Source: Nitrospirota bacterium
GTDB taxonomy: Bacteria > Nitrospirota > Thermodesulfovibrionia > Thermodesulfovibrionales > JdFR-88
DNA: 32,269 bases
Direction: 5' to 3'
NCBI GenBank assembly: GCA_021788025.1
Contig: JAJYLE010000007.1
Span: 1-32,269 of the forward strand
The notes under the pieces were generated by a model, which worked only from the letters and a program-made list of their open reading frames with translations, was not told the origin of the DNA and searched no databases. Positions 1 to 10,045 of the stretch are shown one piece after another. Position 1 is the first letter of the stretch; every line of letters begins with the position of its first letter. Both the position numbers and the translations under genes were made by a program.

Positions 1-1349
<1,349 letters not shown>

Positions 1350-1382
1350 TTAAATCCTTTTAAAGGTGGATAAAAGCCTCTT

Positions 1383-1388
1383 ATTTTA
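1383..1388 (-). promoter_or_regulatory. Candidate -10 element of gyrA
   Basis: On the minus strand this reads TAAAAT, one mismatch from TATAAT, and would start transcription about 27 nt before the gyrA ATG. An AGGA ribosome site lies between. I see no convincing -35. A small GGCC-TTCT-GGCC stem lies just upstream. Confidence 0.35.
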
Positions 1389-1461
1389 ACATATTTCCGG
1401 CCAGAAGGCCTTTTCTCCAGGATTTTAATCACCTAAGGGGCAGGGGCGGAACACATAAAAG

Positions 1462-1489
1462 AAGGGAGGCGTGATTTCACGCCTCCCTT
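1462..1489 (-). terminator. Rho-independent terminator of the minor-pilin operon
   Basis: A perfect 12-bp inverted repeat (arms 1462-1473 and 1478-1489, GC-rich, 4-nt loop) is followed on the minus strand by CTTTTATG. It lies 27 nt past the stop of the PilX-like gene. It separates the pilin operon from gyrA. Confidence 0.85.
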
Positions 1490-1515
1490 TGCGGTTACTG
1501 TCCGCTTAGTGGCTG

Positions 1516-3264
1516 CTAGTTGCTGGGTCCGGGGTTGCAGGAGCCGGCCATGTACTGCCCGTTGGGCGCGCTCATAACGCCGTACAGGCATTTCTTCCGG
1601 TACTGCATTGTGTAACCAGCTGGGGACCCGATGGCTTGTAAAAGCGCGGCGTCATAATGCACTGCGCCGCCATTGTCCAGCGAAACGGCGCCGCTGTCGC
1701 CGTGGCCGTCTTCGCCGCTGTCGTCCTCTTCATCCCCGCTGCCGGGGCCAAGGACAGCCAGCCCGAATATCTGGAAGTTGTTCTTCAGCGTGCTGGAGAC
1801 CGTCGGCGCGTACAGGCTGCCGTACATGAACGAGTTGTTACCCATCGTCACGCCAGCGCCCTCATCGTCGCCCTCTCCGTCGTCACCCGATCTGTGGCCG
1901 CCGTACACATCCAGGAACACATCGGCCGGGGCCGGGGCGACAGTGGAAGTAGCTGTGCAGTTGCCAGCCAAAACATTTCCGCATATTCCGGCATTGTTGC
2001 CCAGTTGCAGTTCATTCTGTACGAATATCCTCACATAACCGGTGGTAATGATCTTGGGATGGCCTCCGCCGTGCCCCTCTCCGTCATCGTCTTCTTCATC
2101 ACCGCCAAGCTTCAGCGAGGTATAGTAGTAAATATCAGGATTTTGAGGGTCACTGCTGCCCGGAAGTGACAGCACGCCGTTTGTTGACACCTCGCAATCG
2201 TACGGGCCGCTATCGTCACCGCTGCCCGCGCCCCAGCAGCCGGAGGAGTAAGACGAACTGTGCGCAACCGCGCCGTCGTTATTGCTGGTTGCGATATTGG
2301 ACGGAACCTGTGGTATGTTCGGGTTGGTCGTGTTGCACTCCACAGGGGGCGGCACCAGGCTCTGCTGGATGTTGCTGTTATTCTGGGTTGTCGTACCATC
2401 AACGGTAACGCCGGATACCGAGCCTCCGGAATCCGCAGTGCCAAAGATGGTGCCATGGTTGGATCCGCTTATCGCCTTCCAGGATTCGGCGTTGCCGCCT
2501 GTTCCACCCGTCGTCTTTTCGATCTGGCCATTGATGGTTATGCCTCCGCCGGCAGTGGTATTTCCGATGCTGTATGAGTTGTTGTCATAACTGACATTGC
2601 CCAATTGCCTGCTGTTAATGTACGCCGCAAACACGTTGCCGTTTGCGTGGGAATTGTTTTCGAAGAAGATATTGCCCTCGGCGTAAACCTGCCCCAGGGA
2701 CCCGGGGGTTTGGGCGCCGTATGCGCCGTTTGTTGAATTGTAGCTGTCCGTATATGAGGTTTGGTTGAGGTTCAGCGAACCGCAGGCCGTTATCGCGTTG
2801 CCCCAGAGCGTCTGGTAATTGTTGATCGCGGTAACCTCTTCCATAACGCTGGTGGAACCGTTCGCGGTTCCGGTGCTGGTAATACGGTACAGCGGACTGC
2901 CGTTTGCCGTAGCGTTATATACGCCCGTGCCATCGTCCGTTCTTACGTGGGTTATGGTGACGGTGTAGCTGGAGCCGTTGGGCAACGTGCCGCTGGGCAG
3001 CGTATAGCTCCAGGTGGGGTCCGTGGTGTTCTGGTCCGCACCGGCATTCTGCATATACTGCTCGCCCACGGTCAGCCCGGACTGGGCCGCGTAGTCGGCC
3101 TGCACGCCCTGTTTCATGTTTGTCTGTATCTTCGTGCTGTTTACCGAAGAATAGAAGACCAGGGCGCTCAGGGCCGTCATCGCCAGCAGGGTGGTCATTG
3201 CCACTACAAGACTCATCCCGCTTTCATCCTTTACCAATCGTTTAGCCTTTTCCAAATATCTCAT
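1516..3264 (-). CDS. PilX-like prepilin with repetitive beta-rich body and three acidic Asp/Glu/Gly/His loops
   Basis: Predicted minor pilin/pseudopilin, 582 aa, against roughly 200 aa for classical PilX. The prepilin peptidase site is likely G16/M17 (DESG-MSLVVAM), followed by one hydrophobic helix (about 17-40). Position +5 is Val, not the usual Glu, which also occurs in PilX-type N-termini. Residues about 185-250 hold repeated short units such as EGNIFFENNS, GNVSYDNNS and GNTTAGGG, suggesting a beta-helix or beta-sandwich. Three low-complexity acidic loops lie at about 388-402, 459-469 and 508-524, and could bind divalent cations (inference). Cysteines occur mainly in the C-terminal half. 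The ATG is preceded by AAGGAGGAGAG. Last gene of the operon, 43 nt after the PilW-like gene. Confidence 0.8.
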   Translation of the reverse strand: MRYLEKAKRLVKDESGMSLVVAMTTLLAMTALSALVFYSSVNSTKIQTNMKQGVQADYAAQSGLTVGEQYMQNAGADQNTTDPTWSYTLPSGTLPNGSSYTVTITHVRTDDGTGVYNATANGSPLYRITSTGTANGSTSVMEEVTAINNYQTLWGNAITACGSLNLNQTSYTDSYNSTNGAYGAQTPGSLGQVYAEGNIFFENNSHANGNVFAAYINSRQLGNVSYDNNSYSIGNTTAGGGITINGQIEKTTGGTGGNAESWKAISGSNHGTIFGTADSGGSVSGVTVDGTTTQNNSNIQQSLVPPPVECNTTNPNIPQVPSNIATSNNDGAVAHSSSYSSGCWGAGSGDDSGPYDCEVSTNGVLSLPGSSDPQNPDIYYYTSLKLGGDEEDDDGEGHGGGHPKIITTGYVRIFVQNELQLGNNAGICGNVLAGNCTATSTVAPAPADVFLDVYGGHRSGDDGEGDDEGAGVTMGNNSFMYGSLYAPTVSSTLKNNFQIFGLAVLGPGSGDEEDDSGEDGHGDSGAVSLDNGGAVHYDAALLQAIGSPAGYTMQYRKKCLYGVMSAPNGQYMAGSCNPGPSN

Positions 3265-3307
3265 CTCTCTCCTCCTTTTCCAGGGCCCTCAAGGCCCCTT
3301 TCCCTCT

Positions 3308-6300
3308 CTATTGGACTTGTATAATATTGCTCCCCGGGTTCCCGGAGCTTATATTCCGGCCCGGATACTCCGCCGGACCAAGCTGATGGCACATATCGTA
3401 AGCAATTACCGCATACTGTATCAGAGTGCCAGACGGCTGATTGTTGCCCGTTACCGAATCCGTGAACGACCCCGAGCAGGCGCCGTAATATACAGGCGTA
3501 GTGTTAAGCACTCCGTTTACTGCAACGTAAACGTTGCATCCCGCGAGGTCCGCCAGCGTGGTCCCCGTGGTGTTGGTTGTAGGGGCGGTCCAGTTCACAG
3601 TTATGCTATTGCCGGTGGTCCCGTTGACGATTACAGACGGCGAAGTCGTCGCAAACAGGCCGGTTGGCGGATTGGGCGTATCGCTGCACGGATTGCTCAC
3701 GTCGAAGCTGTAAGCCGTGCCGCTGCCGCCACCGTAAGTCTGCTCCGGCGCCTCGTCCCAGTTGCCCTGGTTGTCCTTGTCCAGAAGCAGATACCACACC
3801 CTGTCGTTTTTACTTACATTTAGAGGCGTACTGGTTATATAAGTGTACTGGTTGCCTGAATGGGCGTTTACGCTCATGGGTATCTGGTTTGAAAAATTCG
3901 ATATGGACGGAGGCGTGCCCTGGTCCTGTGGCGTAGTGGCGTAATAGAGGTCCACGCCGGCAAGACTCGTTCCCGAACTGTCGTAAAGCTGCGCAAGCAC
4001 GTTAAATGTGGCCCCATACGGAAATTCGGAGCCGGGAGTGGTATTGGACGTGTAATTGACGCCGTTTACCTGCAGCGCTGTGTGCTGTGTTGAATTATTC
4101 AGGAAATACGGCCCAAGCGGGTTTACGATATTGTCCCACGCGCCGGTTGATATCCTGGGGCTGGGCATGGTGCATGAGAAATTCTGCGTCACGGACTGAC
4201 TGCTGTTTGTAGAGAATATCTTCTCGTAAGTAAGGCTGTCTACATTTACGGTAACGCCCACCATGTTCTGCGAGGAGGTGACGTTGCCGTTGGGGTCCGT
4301 AAACGCCATTTTAAGCGGCAGGTAGCATAACGCCCCGTTTGTCCCCCCGCCCGTGTTACATGTGCTGCCCGTAACGCCGCCAAGCTGTATCGCCCCGGTC
4401 CCCGGGGCCGCCGTCAGGTTCACGGTTGCGGTATTGCTGATAGAGGGGGTTCCGCCGGCGCACGTACCCCATATGCATGTGCCGGTGTCCATCCTCCATA
4501 CACGCGCCAGGTGGGCGTCGGTGTTGCTCCACGAAAGGTTAAAGCTGTCCAGCTGGACGGGGGCCGCGCTGTCGTTATAGGCGTAAAAATTCACCCTGTT
4601 GCGCATGAAATTGGAGTACGAAGACGGAGGATTTGTCAGGCTCAGCTGGCCCGTAACGACGGCAGGGTCAGCCGGGGTGCTGCTGTAGTAAGTAATCGCC
4701 GGAGCGCTTGGCTTAGAAAACGTTATCCTGCCCGGCTGCACCGAAAGAATGTTCCCGCTATAGGTGGTGAGCCCGCCGTACATTGCAGACGATGTTGGGG
4801 GCGGCGTGGGGGCGTTGGCGTATGCCGCCCAGGGGTCCTCGCCCATGTTGGTTTCCCTGTTGCAGTCTATCGGTATCACATAATACTGATGGGTAGTGCC
4901 CTGCGTGCCTGGGTTGTCATCCACACTTGGATACCCGCCCTGGGCAAGATTTGGGTCGGCCCATTGCGGCTGATAGCCAATGGCGGGGTTCAGCACAAGG
5001 CCGGAGACCTTCGCGTCCGTATCGTTGTTGTTAAAACTGCCGGTGCCTGTAAGCCCGTATATGTAATACCCGGCCAGATCGTAGATGGCGCCTGAGGAAT
5101 CGTCTATCCTGTTCCAGGTAAGCGTATACGGGCCGCCGTTGTTATTTACCAGCGTAAGGTCCGCCTTGCTGTCGGAAACGTTCGAACAGCCGGAGTTGTT
5201 CCACGTGGGCGCGCCGGCCGCGCATCCGCTTGTTTCCTCGCCGCATTGCGAGGCGGTTAATTCATTAATATTGGTAGCATTGCTGGCTATTCCGCAGTGG
5301 CTTACGGCAAAAATAGTATAGTCATAGTTCGCCTGGTAATCGGTGCATGCCGTGTAACCGGGAGTTGAGTAGCCCAGGTCTGGCAGGTAACCGGTCTGCC
5401 CGTTGCCGGGCCCCGTATGTATATAACTCTGCCCCGGGCCGGGCGTCGCGTTCATGATCTGCCCGTTGACAACCGTCTCGCCGGCATTCGGGTTTTCAAC
5501 TCCGGTCCCATCGGTTAGAGACTGAGGGTAGCCCGGGTTGCCTGAGCAAGCGGAATTATACCTGATGGCTATCGAGTTGAGCAGCGCATCCGAAGGGTTG
5601 GTCCAGTTCAGGAAGTTTCTCCTGTAGCCGGACTTGCCTGTGACCCCCGATGGCGTGGCAGGTACGGTAGGGTCATAAACGCTTATGGATGCCGAATTGG
5701 CCGCGCTCGCGGCGCCGGTGCATGCGTTTACAGCATTTACCAGGTATGTAAGCGGTGTGCACGTGTCCTGCTGCGGAACATTATCCGCATAGCTTATGTT
5801 GTATATCCCGGTAGCGTTGCCGATAAATGTGTAGGCGGAGCCGCCAGCGCTCCTGTATACGTGATAGTAGGAAACGTCCGTGTCCTGCGGGTTGGTCCCC
5901 TGCGGCCACGAGAGTGTCACAGTATCGCCGCTGTTTATGACGGCGATCGGGCCTGGAATGTCCGGAGGCGCGGCGGAGGGCGTTGCGGTGGCTGCACTTG
6001 ACGGATTCGATATATAGCCGCAGATGTCCTCGTCAGTTACCGTTACGCTGGCAGGCACTCCGCTCATAAGGTCGTATTGATAGTTCCCGTTGCTGTCCAC
6101 GTAGTAGTCGCCAACCGAAATGCTGGTTGCGTTGGAAGGCGCGCTGTAACTGTAGGTATAACCGCCGCTTTGTACGTTTACGACGTAACCCTGAAGATAC
6201 GAGTCGTTTACAGGGCTCCAGCTTACAACAAGCTTCCCGCAAACGCCATTGCTGATCGCGGTAACGCCGGTCACCACCGGGGGCTGGGTACAGTCAAGCG

Positions 6301-6997
6301 GCGTTGCGCCCATGTTAATCATCCTGGCCATGCCGGAGGCCTTGTATGTTTTCAATATCCCCAGCACGGGGTCGTTCTGGGCCTCCTGCGTTTCCACGGA
6401 AACATTAACCGAGACAACATTGGTAATCAGGGCGGGGGTTAGCGGATCAGGGTTCGTCAGAGTCGAGATGCCGTTGGCCATAGTGTAAGCGCCAACGGTG
6501 TTGCTATACCCGTCGTAATAGACATAATTCAGTAGGGCCACACCGTTTATGATGGGCTGGTCGCTCTGGAAGACCCAGTTATAGGTGCTGCCTGCCTGCG
6601 TAGCCCGCCAGGTGGCTCTGCGTATCTCGCTGCCCAAAATGTAGTAATTGGTGCGCCTGAGCTGTGTGCCGTTTGTAAAAGAAACGCCGTTGTCGTCAAG
6701 GAGAGGGCTTACAGAGTCGTCCCTGTACGCAAACATCAGGCTATTATTGCCTGCGTTCACGATGGAAGGCCCCGCGCCGGTTGGCAGGTTATAACCGGCC
6801 AGCTTTATCTCCTTGTTCATGTAGTCAATGGCCGACTGTGCGTTGAGCTGCATTGTGGAGGTAAGACCCAGCGAGCGCGTGGACTTCTCCCCGGACATGT
6901 AAACGGAATATATGACCGCCAGCACGATGGTCATTATGGCCATCGTTATCAGGAGCTCGATCAGGGTAAAGCCGGTTTTATTCTTGCGCTCTTCCAT
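3308..6997 (-). CDS. Giant PilW-like prepilin fused to fibronectin type III-like repeats
   Basis: 1229 aa. Residues 1-9 are a short basic leader ending in Gly, then a canonical class III signal (G9/FTLIELL, Glu at +5) and a hydrophobic helix to about 33. Residues 1-230 have the length and look of a PilW-type minor pilin. From about 238 the protein continues for some 1000 residues. Several segments look like FN3 or Ig-like beta-sandwiches, for example PPVVTGVTAISNG..LVVSW, PPDIPGPIAVINSG..VTLSW and PNPPTGLFATTS..ITVNWTAP. Many Cys, Asn and Thr fit an extracellular, disulfide-stabilised region. GAGGAAAA precedes the ATG. The gene starts 9 nt after the pilV-like stop. Likely a pilus-tip or cell-surface adhesin (inference). 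Confidence 0.82.
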   Translation of the reverse strand: MEERKNKTGFTLIELLITMAIMTIVLAVIYSVYMSGEKSTRSLGLTSTMQLNAQSAIDYMNKEIKLAGYNLPTGAGPSIVNAGNNSLMFAYRDDSVSPLLDDNGVSFTNGTQLRRTNYYILGSEIRRATWRATQAGSTYNWVFQSDQPIINGVALLNYVYYDGYSNTVGAYTMANGISTLTNPDPLTPALITNVVSVNVSVETQEAQNDPVLGILKTYKASGMARMINMGATPLDCTQPPVVTGVTAISNGVCGKLVVSWSPVNDSYLQGYVVNVQSGGYTYSYSAPSNATSISVGDYYVDSNGNYQYDLMSGVPASVTVTDEDICGYISNPSSAATATPSAAPPDIPGPIAVINSGDTVTLSWPQGTNPQDTDVSYYHVYRSAGGSAYTFIGNATGIYNISYADNVPQQDTCTPLTYLVNAVNACTGAASAANSASISVYDPTVPATPSGVTGKSGYRRNFLNWTNPSDALLNSIAIRYNSACSGNPGYPQSLTDGTGVENPNAGETVVNGQIMNATPGPGQSYIHTGPGNGQTGYLPDLGYSTPGYTACTDYQANYDYTIFAVSHCGIASNATNINELTASQCGEETSGCAAGAPTWNNSGCSNVSDSKADLTLVNNNGGPYTLTWNRIDDSSGAIYDLAGYYIYGLTGTGSFNNNDTDAKVSGLVLNPAIGYQPQWADPNLAQGGYPSVDDNPGTQGTTHQYYVIPIDCNRETNMGEDPWAAYANAPTPPPTSSAMYGGLTTYSGNILSVQPGRITFSKPSAPAITYYSSTPADPAVVTGQLSLTNPPSSYSNFMRNRVNFYAYNDSAAPVQLDSFNLSWSNTDAHLARVWRMDTGTCIWGTCAGGTPSISNTATVNLTAAPGTGAIQLGGVTGSTCNTGGGTNGALCYLPLKMAFTDPNGNVTSSQNMVGVTVNVDSLTYEKIFSTNSSQSVTQNFSCTMPSPRISTGAWDNIVNPLGPYFLNNSTQHTALQVNGVNYTSNTTPGSEFPYGATFNVLAQLYDSSGTSLAGVDLYYATTPQDQGTPPSISNFSNQIPMSVNAHSGNQYTYITSTPLNVSKNDRVWYLLLDKDNQGNWDEAPEQTYGGGSGTAYSFDVSNPCSDTPNPPTGLFATTSPSVIVNGTTGNSITVNWTAPTTNTTGTTLADLAGCNVYVAVNGVLNTTPVYYGACSGSFTDSVTGNNQPSGTLIQYAVIAYDMCHQLGPAEYPGRNISSGNPGSNIIQVQ

Positions 6998-7006
6998 TTT
7001 TCCTCT

Positions 7007-7519
7007 TTAACTCTGTGATGGCGGCGGCGGTAATAACTGCTCATGCGTTACGTGGTGTGCCGCCCCGCCCCTGGCATCCGGCCAGGATATGGTCACATCA
7101 GCCAGGTACTCGCTTGTGTTGCTGATGTTGACACTCTGCACCTGCACATACATGGTGTAAGTTGTGCCGTTCATAGCGATTGTCCCGTTCACTATATTGC
7201 CGACGTCAGTGGTATTAGCCATTGAGGCAAGGTTCGCCAGGCCACCCGAAACACCTACCGGAGGCTGGCTGCCCAGCATCTCCATGGCCTGCTGGGTAAG
7301 GGAGTTGGCCGTGCTCAACTCCGCCTGCGTGCGGAGCATGGCGAATGAGGTCATGAAGCCGCTGGCAACAGCCATCATACCCAGGCTGAAGACCGCAAGG
7401 GCAATCAGAAGCTCTATAAGAGTAAACCCTTCCTTGCCGGCTTTTGCCGCCCTGCCGCATTGCCGTGTTTTCATCAGCAGGCCTGTTGCGTACCGGCCGA
7501 GGGCCTTTAAAACCTTCAT
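7007..7519 (-). CDS. PilV-like type IV minor prepilin
   Basis: 170 aa prepilin. A long basic leader ends at G31, followed by FTLIELLIALAVFSLGMMAV with Glu at +5 of the mature protein. The pattern TANSLTQQAMEMLGSQP after the helix is usual for PilV/GspI-type proteins. The start at 7519 has AAGGAGG 5 nt upstream. A second Met at residue 16 would give a shorter, more usual leader but lacks such a site. Second gene of the operon, 22 nt downstream of the fimT-like gene. It should be matured by PilD, which is not in this window, and form part of the pilus-priming complex. Confidence 0.85.
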   Translation of the reverse strand: MKVLKALGRYATGLLMKTRQCGRAAKAGKEGFTLIELLIALAVFSLGMMAVASGFMTSFAMLRTQAELSTANSLTQQAMEMLGSQPPVGVSGGLANLASMANTTDVGNIVNGTIAMNGTTYTMYVQVQSVNISNTSEYLADVTISWPDARGGAAHHVTHEQLLPPPPSQS

Positions 7520-7541
7520 TGCTGCCTCCTTGCCAGTTCCA

Positions 7542-8093
7542 TTAATAGCTTTGCCATGCCGTGCCGGACCATAGCCAGCTCTGCACCATTCCGGTTGCGG
7601 TATACTGCATCTGTACGGCCCGAACCCTGTTTACGTTTCCGGAGCCTACGTCCTGCCCCACCACCACGTATACCGCCCCGGCTGGAGACGCTCCGCCGGT
7701 GGCGGAAAATGTCACAGTATTAGCCACGGAGCCGCTGGTAAAATCTACCCCCGAACTGTTTGGGGTCGTTTGGTCGTTTGGCACTCCTATGGCATTGCCC
7801 GCGCCAAAGATAATCCCCTGGGGCAGGGGGACCGTCTTCACGCCATTAGGGCCTTGCACCTGATACTGATTTGCCGAGGGATACATGAACACCACTTTAT
7901 ATTGGGTGTTCTGCGAAATGGCCTCAGCCCTGGCCAGTTGCATGTCCATGCTTATATTGGTTACGGCCTCGTCCGCGTTTGAAGTAACGTCATAGCCGAA
8001 CGCTCCAAAACCGATAACGGCCAGGATGGAGATTATGGCGATTACCACCAGCAGCTCTATCAGGGTAAACCCTTCCGGCTGGCGGGCATCCAT
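7542..8093 (-). CDS. FimT/GspH-like type IV minor prepilin
   Basis: 183 aa from the ATG at 8093, chosen because it gives an 8-residue leader (MDARQPEG) before FTLIELLVVIAIISILAVIG, the normal prepilin layout. An in-frame ATG at 8159 would add 22 residues without a ribosome site. Upstream of 8093 only GAAGAA is seen, so the start is unsure. After the helix, SMDMQLARAEAISQNTQY matches the GspH/FimT region. First gene of the four-gene pilin operon. Family membership is clear; which pilus or secretion system it serves is inferred from the PilV/PilW/PilX-like genes downstream. Confidence 0.85.
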   Translation of the reverse strand: MDARQPEGFTLIELLVVIAIISILAVIGFGAFGYDVTSNADEAVTNISMDMQLARAEAISQNTQYKVVFMYPSANQYQVQGPNGVKTVPLPQGIIFGAGNAIGVPNDQTTPNSSGVDFTSGSVANTVTFSATGGASPAGAVYVVVGQDVGSGNVNRVRAVQMQYTATGMVQSWLWSGTAWQSY

Positions 8094-8401
8094 TGCCGTT
8101 TCTTCAAGCCAAATCTTCTTTATTGCGCGATTTTGTGCCATTTCTGGAATATTTAGCATGCAAGCTACATACCAGAAAAAATATTATTATATTTCAAATA
8201 GTTTTTAACAAGGGCAACTGGATTTTGGGTAACCGGCTGCCTAAAATGGGAAGCGGATTACATAATCAGGCAACGTAGGTTTTACATCTGCATTTCCCGC
8301 ATGATAACATTCCAGATGTCCCCGGATGATAACCCGGTTTCTTTTCTTAACCGCAGGGCCGCTATTTTTAAGACAACATCTGCCCGCCCGGCAATAACGG
8401 A
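8094..8401. other. Divergent intergenic region, pilin operon / TMTC-like gene
   Basis: About 308 bp without a gene if the short fimT start is right. It holds a perfect TATAAT on the minus strand (8186-8191), a 7-bp inverted repeat ACATCTG/CAGATGT (8284-8290 and 8313-8319), and a direct repeat ATGATAAC (8301-8308 and 8326-8333). The repeats could be regulator sites. No sigma-54 GG-N10-GC element is evident. Confidence 0.4.
8186..8191 (-). promoter_or_regulatory. Candidate -10 element of the minor-pilin operon
   Basis: TATAAT on the minus strand within an AT-rich stretch. The best -35 candidates (TTGTTA, TTGCCC) are spaced 14 or 20 bp, so the spacing is poor and the promoter is only a candidate. 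It would leave a leader of about 85 nt to the ATG at 8093. Confidence 0.4.
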
Positions 8402-10045
8402 ATGAACGGCGCCAGGCGGCTGTTTTATAACCTTAAGACATTCCATGTTGCAGTTCTGCTGGCTGTGGCTTTCGCGGTTTACGCCAACAGCCTTCCAAAC
8501 TCATTCAATTTCGATGATGGCATGTTCGTCACAAACAACGGCGCGGTGCATGGATTCACTTCAGGCAATCTGAAGGCTGTATTTACGTCCGTGCCAAACC
8601 ATGTGGAATACCTGCCAGTAAAAGACCTCACTTACATGCTGGATTATGAGATCTGGAAACTGAATCCGCTTGGCTATCACATAACAAACCTTGTTTTTTA
8701 CCTGCTTGTAACAGCGGTGCTTTATTTTCTTTTTGTGGATATATTCTCCATGGCGGAGATCAATGGGCAAGCAGACCACCGAAACCTGGCCTGCTGGACG
8801 GCGTTTCTTGCTGCATTGATATATTCCGTGCACCCGGCCCATGTGGAATCGGTTGCGGGCATTTCCCAAAGAAAAGACCTTGTAAGCGGATTGTTTTATT
8901 TTTCAGGGCTCCTCATTTATTTAAAAGGAATGCGCCGTAATGGATGGGGGCATTATGCCGCTTCGCTTTTCCTGCTTGTGCTGGCCGTTCTTTCCAAGAT
9001 GACGGCCGTGCTTATGCCGGTTTCTGTTCTGCTGGCTGAAATCTATTTTGGCAGGGGGACCCTTGGAAAAAAACTTGCGCGCACGGCGCCGTTTTTCATT
9101 GTTGCCGGAGGGCTGGCCGCGCTTGGAATATTCATTGCAAAATATACCGGCGTTTATTCGACAGCCGCTGCAGGCCCGCTGCGGAGGATACCTGGCGCAT
9201 TAGAGGCGTTTTTTGTATACCTTAAGATGCTCGCCTGGCCTTATCCTTTAAAAGTATGGTACAAATTCACTCCGGACAGAAGTTTTTTTAATATTCTTCC
9301 CATTCTTTCCTTTGCCGGCCTGGCATGCCTGATATCGCTGATCGTGCTACTTGCAAAACGCGGGTATAAGGCGGTTTCGTTTGGCGCGGCCTGGACACTT
9401 GCTAGCCTGATACCCGTGGTGGGGCTAATCCCAACCACTGTGGTAATAGCTGAAAGATATGCCTTCATACCGTCAGCCGGTTTCTGCATAGCCGCCGCAT
9501 GGGCGCTTGCAAGGATATTCATGCTCCCCAAGCCGTTTTACAAGGCCGGCGTGGCCGCCTTTGCCGCAATTGCAATAACGGCCTTCTCCGTAATCTCTTT
9601 CGAGAGGAATTTTGACTGGAAAGATAATGTGACCCTTCTGGAGGCGGACTTGAGTCACAAACCGGACCTTTTAAAAACCTACTCATCTCTTGGCCGCATC
9701 TACTTTTCAAGAGGGGATTACAGGAAAGGCCTGGCATACCTCCTAAGAGAAAAGCAGCTTCAGCCTGACAATGTTGAGTACGATTTCTTCACGGCGGACT
9801 ACCTGTACCGGACGGGCCAGCCAGGCATGGCCCTGGAAATTTTAAAGGGGTTGAAGATTGGGATAAAGGCGGAGGTTACCGATATAGACTATCTCTGCGG
9901 GCTGATTTACGAATCCCAGGGGATGAGGCAAAAAGCGATAGAAAATTACCAAAAGGCCCTTTATGCCGGTATTCAGCTTGGCTCTTTCCCGAAGGCGGAC
10001 GCCAGGGCCGCCCTGGCAAGACTAGGCGCGGTACCTGCCCCTTAG
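8402..10045 (+). CDS. TMTC-like GT-C membrane glycosyltransferase with C-terminal TPRs
   Basis: 547 aa polytopic protein. The first helix (about 13-29) is followed by an acidic pair in NFDDGMFVTNN (D38-D39), the expected catalytic/metal site of GT-C enzymes. VHPAHVESVAGISQRKDL (about 143-160) is the hallmark loop seen in TMTC-type O-mannosyltransferases and their bacterial relatives. About ten membrane helices follow, then from about 425 a soluble tail with TPR-like helices (SSLGRIYFSRGDYRKGLAYL, CGLIYESQGMRQKAIENYQKAL). It probably transfers a sugar from a lipid-linked donor to protein or lipid outside the membrane; substrate unknown. No clear ribosome site. Its 3' end overlaps the convergent GT2 gene by 24 bp. 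A GT2 that makes polyprenyl-phosphate sugar would be a fitting partner. Confidence 0.78.
   Translation: MNGARRLFYNLKTFHVAVLLAVAFAVYANSLPNSFNFDDGMFVTNNGAVHGFTSGNLKAVFTSVPNHVEYLPVKDLTYMLDYEIWKLNPLGYHITNLVFYLLVTAVLYFLFVDIFSMAEINGQADHRNLACWTAFLAALIYSVHPAHVESVAGISQRKDLVSGLFYFSGLLIYLKGMRRNGWGHYAASLFLLVLAVLSKMTAVLMPVSVLLAEIYFGRGTLGKKLARTAPFFIVAGGLAALGIFIAKYTGVYSTAAAGPLRRIPGALEAFFVYLKMLAWPYPLKVWYKFTPDRSFFNILPILSFAGLACLISLIVLLAKRGYKAVSFGAAWTLASLIPVVGLIPTTVVIAERYAFIPSAGFCIAAAWALARIFMLPKPFYKAGVAAFAAIAITAFSVISFERNFDWKDNVTLLEADLSHKPDLLKTYSSLGRIYFSRGDYRKGLAYLLREKQLQPDNVEYDFFTADYLYRTGQPGMALEILKGLKIGIKAEVTDIDYLCGLIYESQGMRQKAIENYQKALYAGIQLGSFPKADARAALARLGAVPAP

Noticed and set aside
2761-3823. Long plus-strand frames opposite the pilin genes
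   Set aside because: They are antisense to well-supported prepilin genes, lack ribosome sites and have skewed Arg/Gly-rich composition.
4511-5095. 194-codon plus-strand frame within the PilW-like gene
   Set aside because: Shadow of the large gene; no start signal and no recognisable domain.
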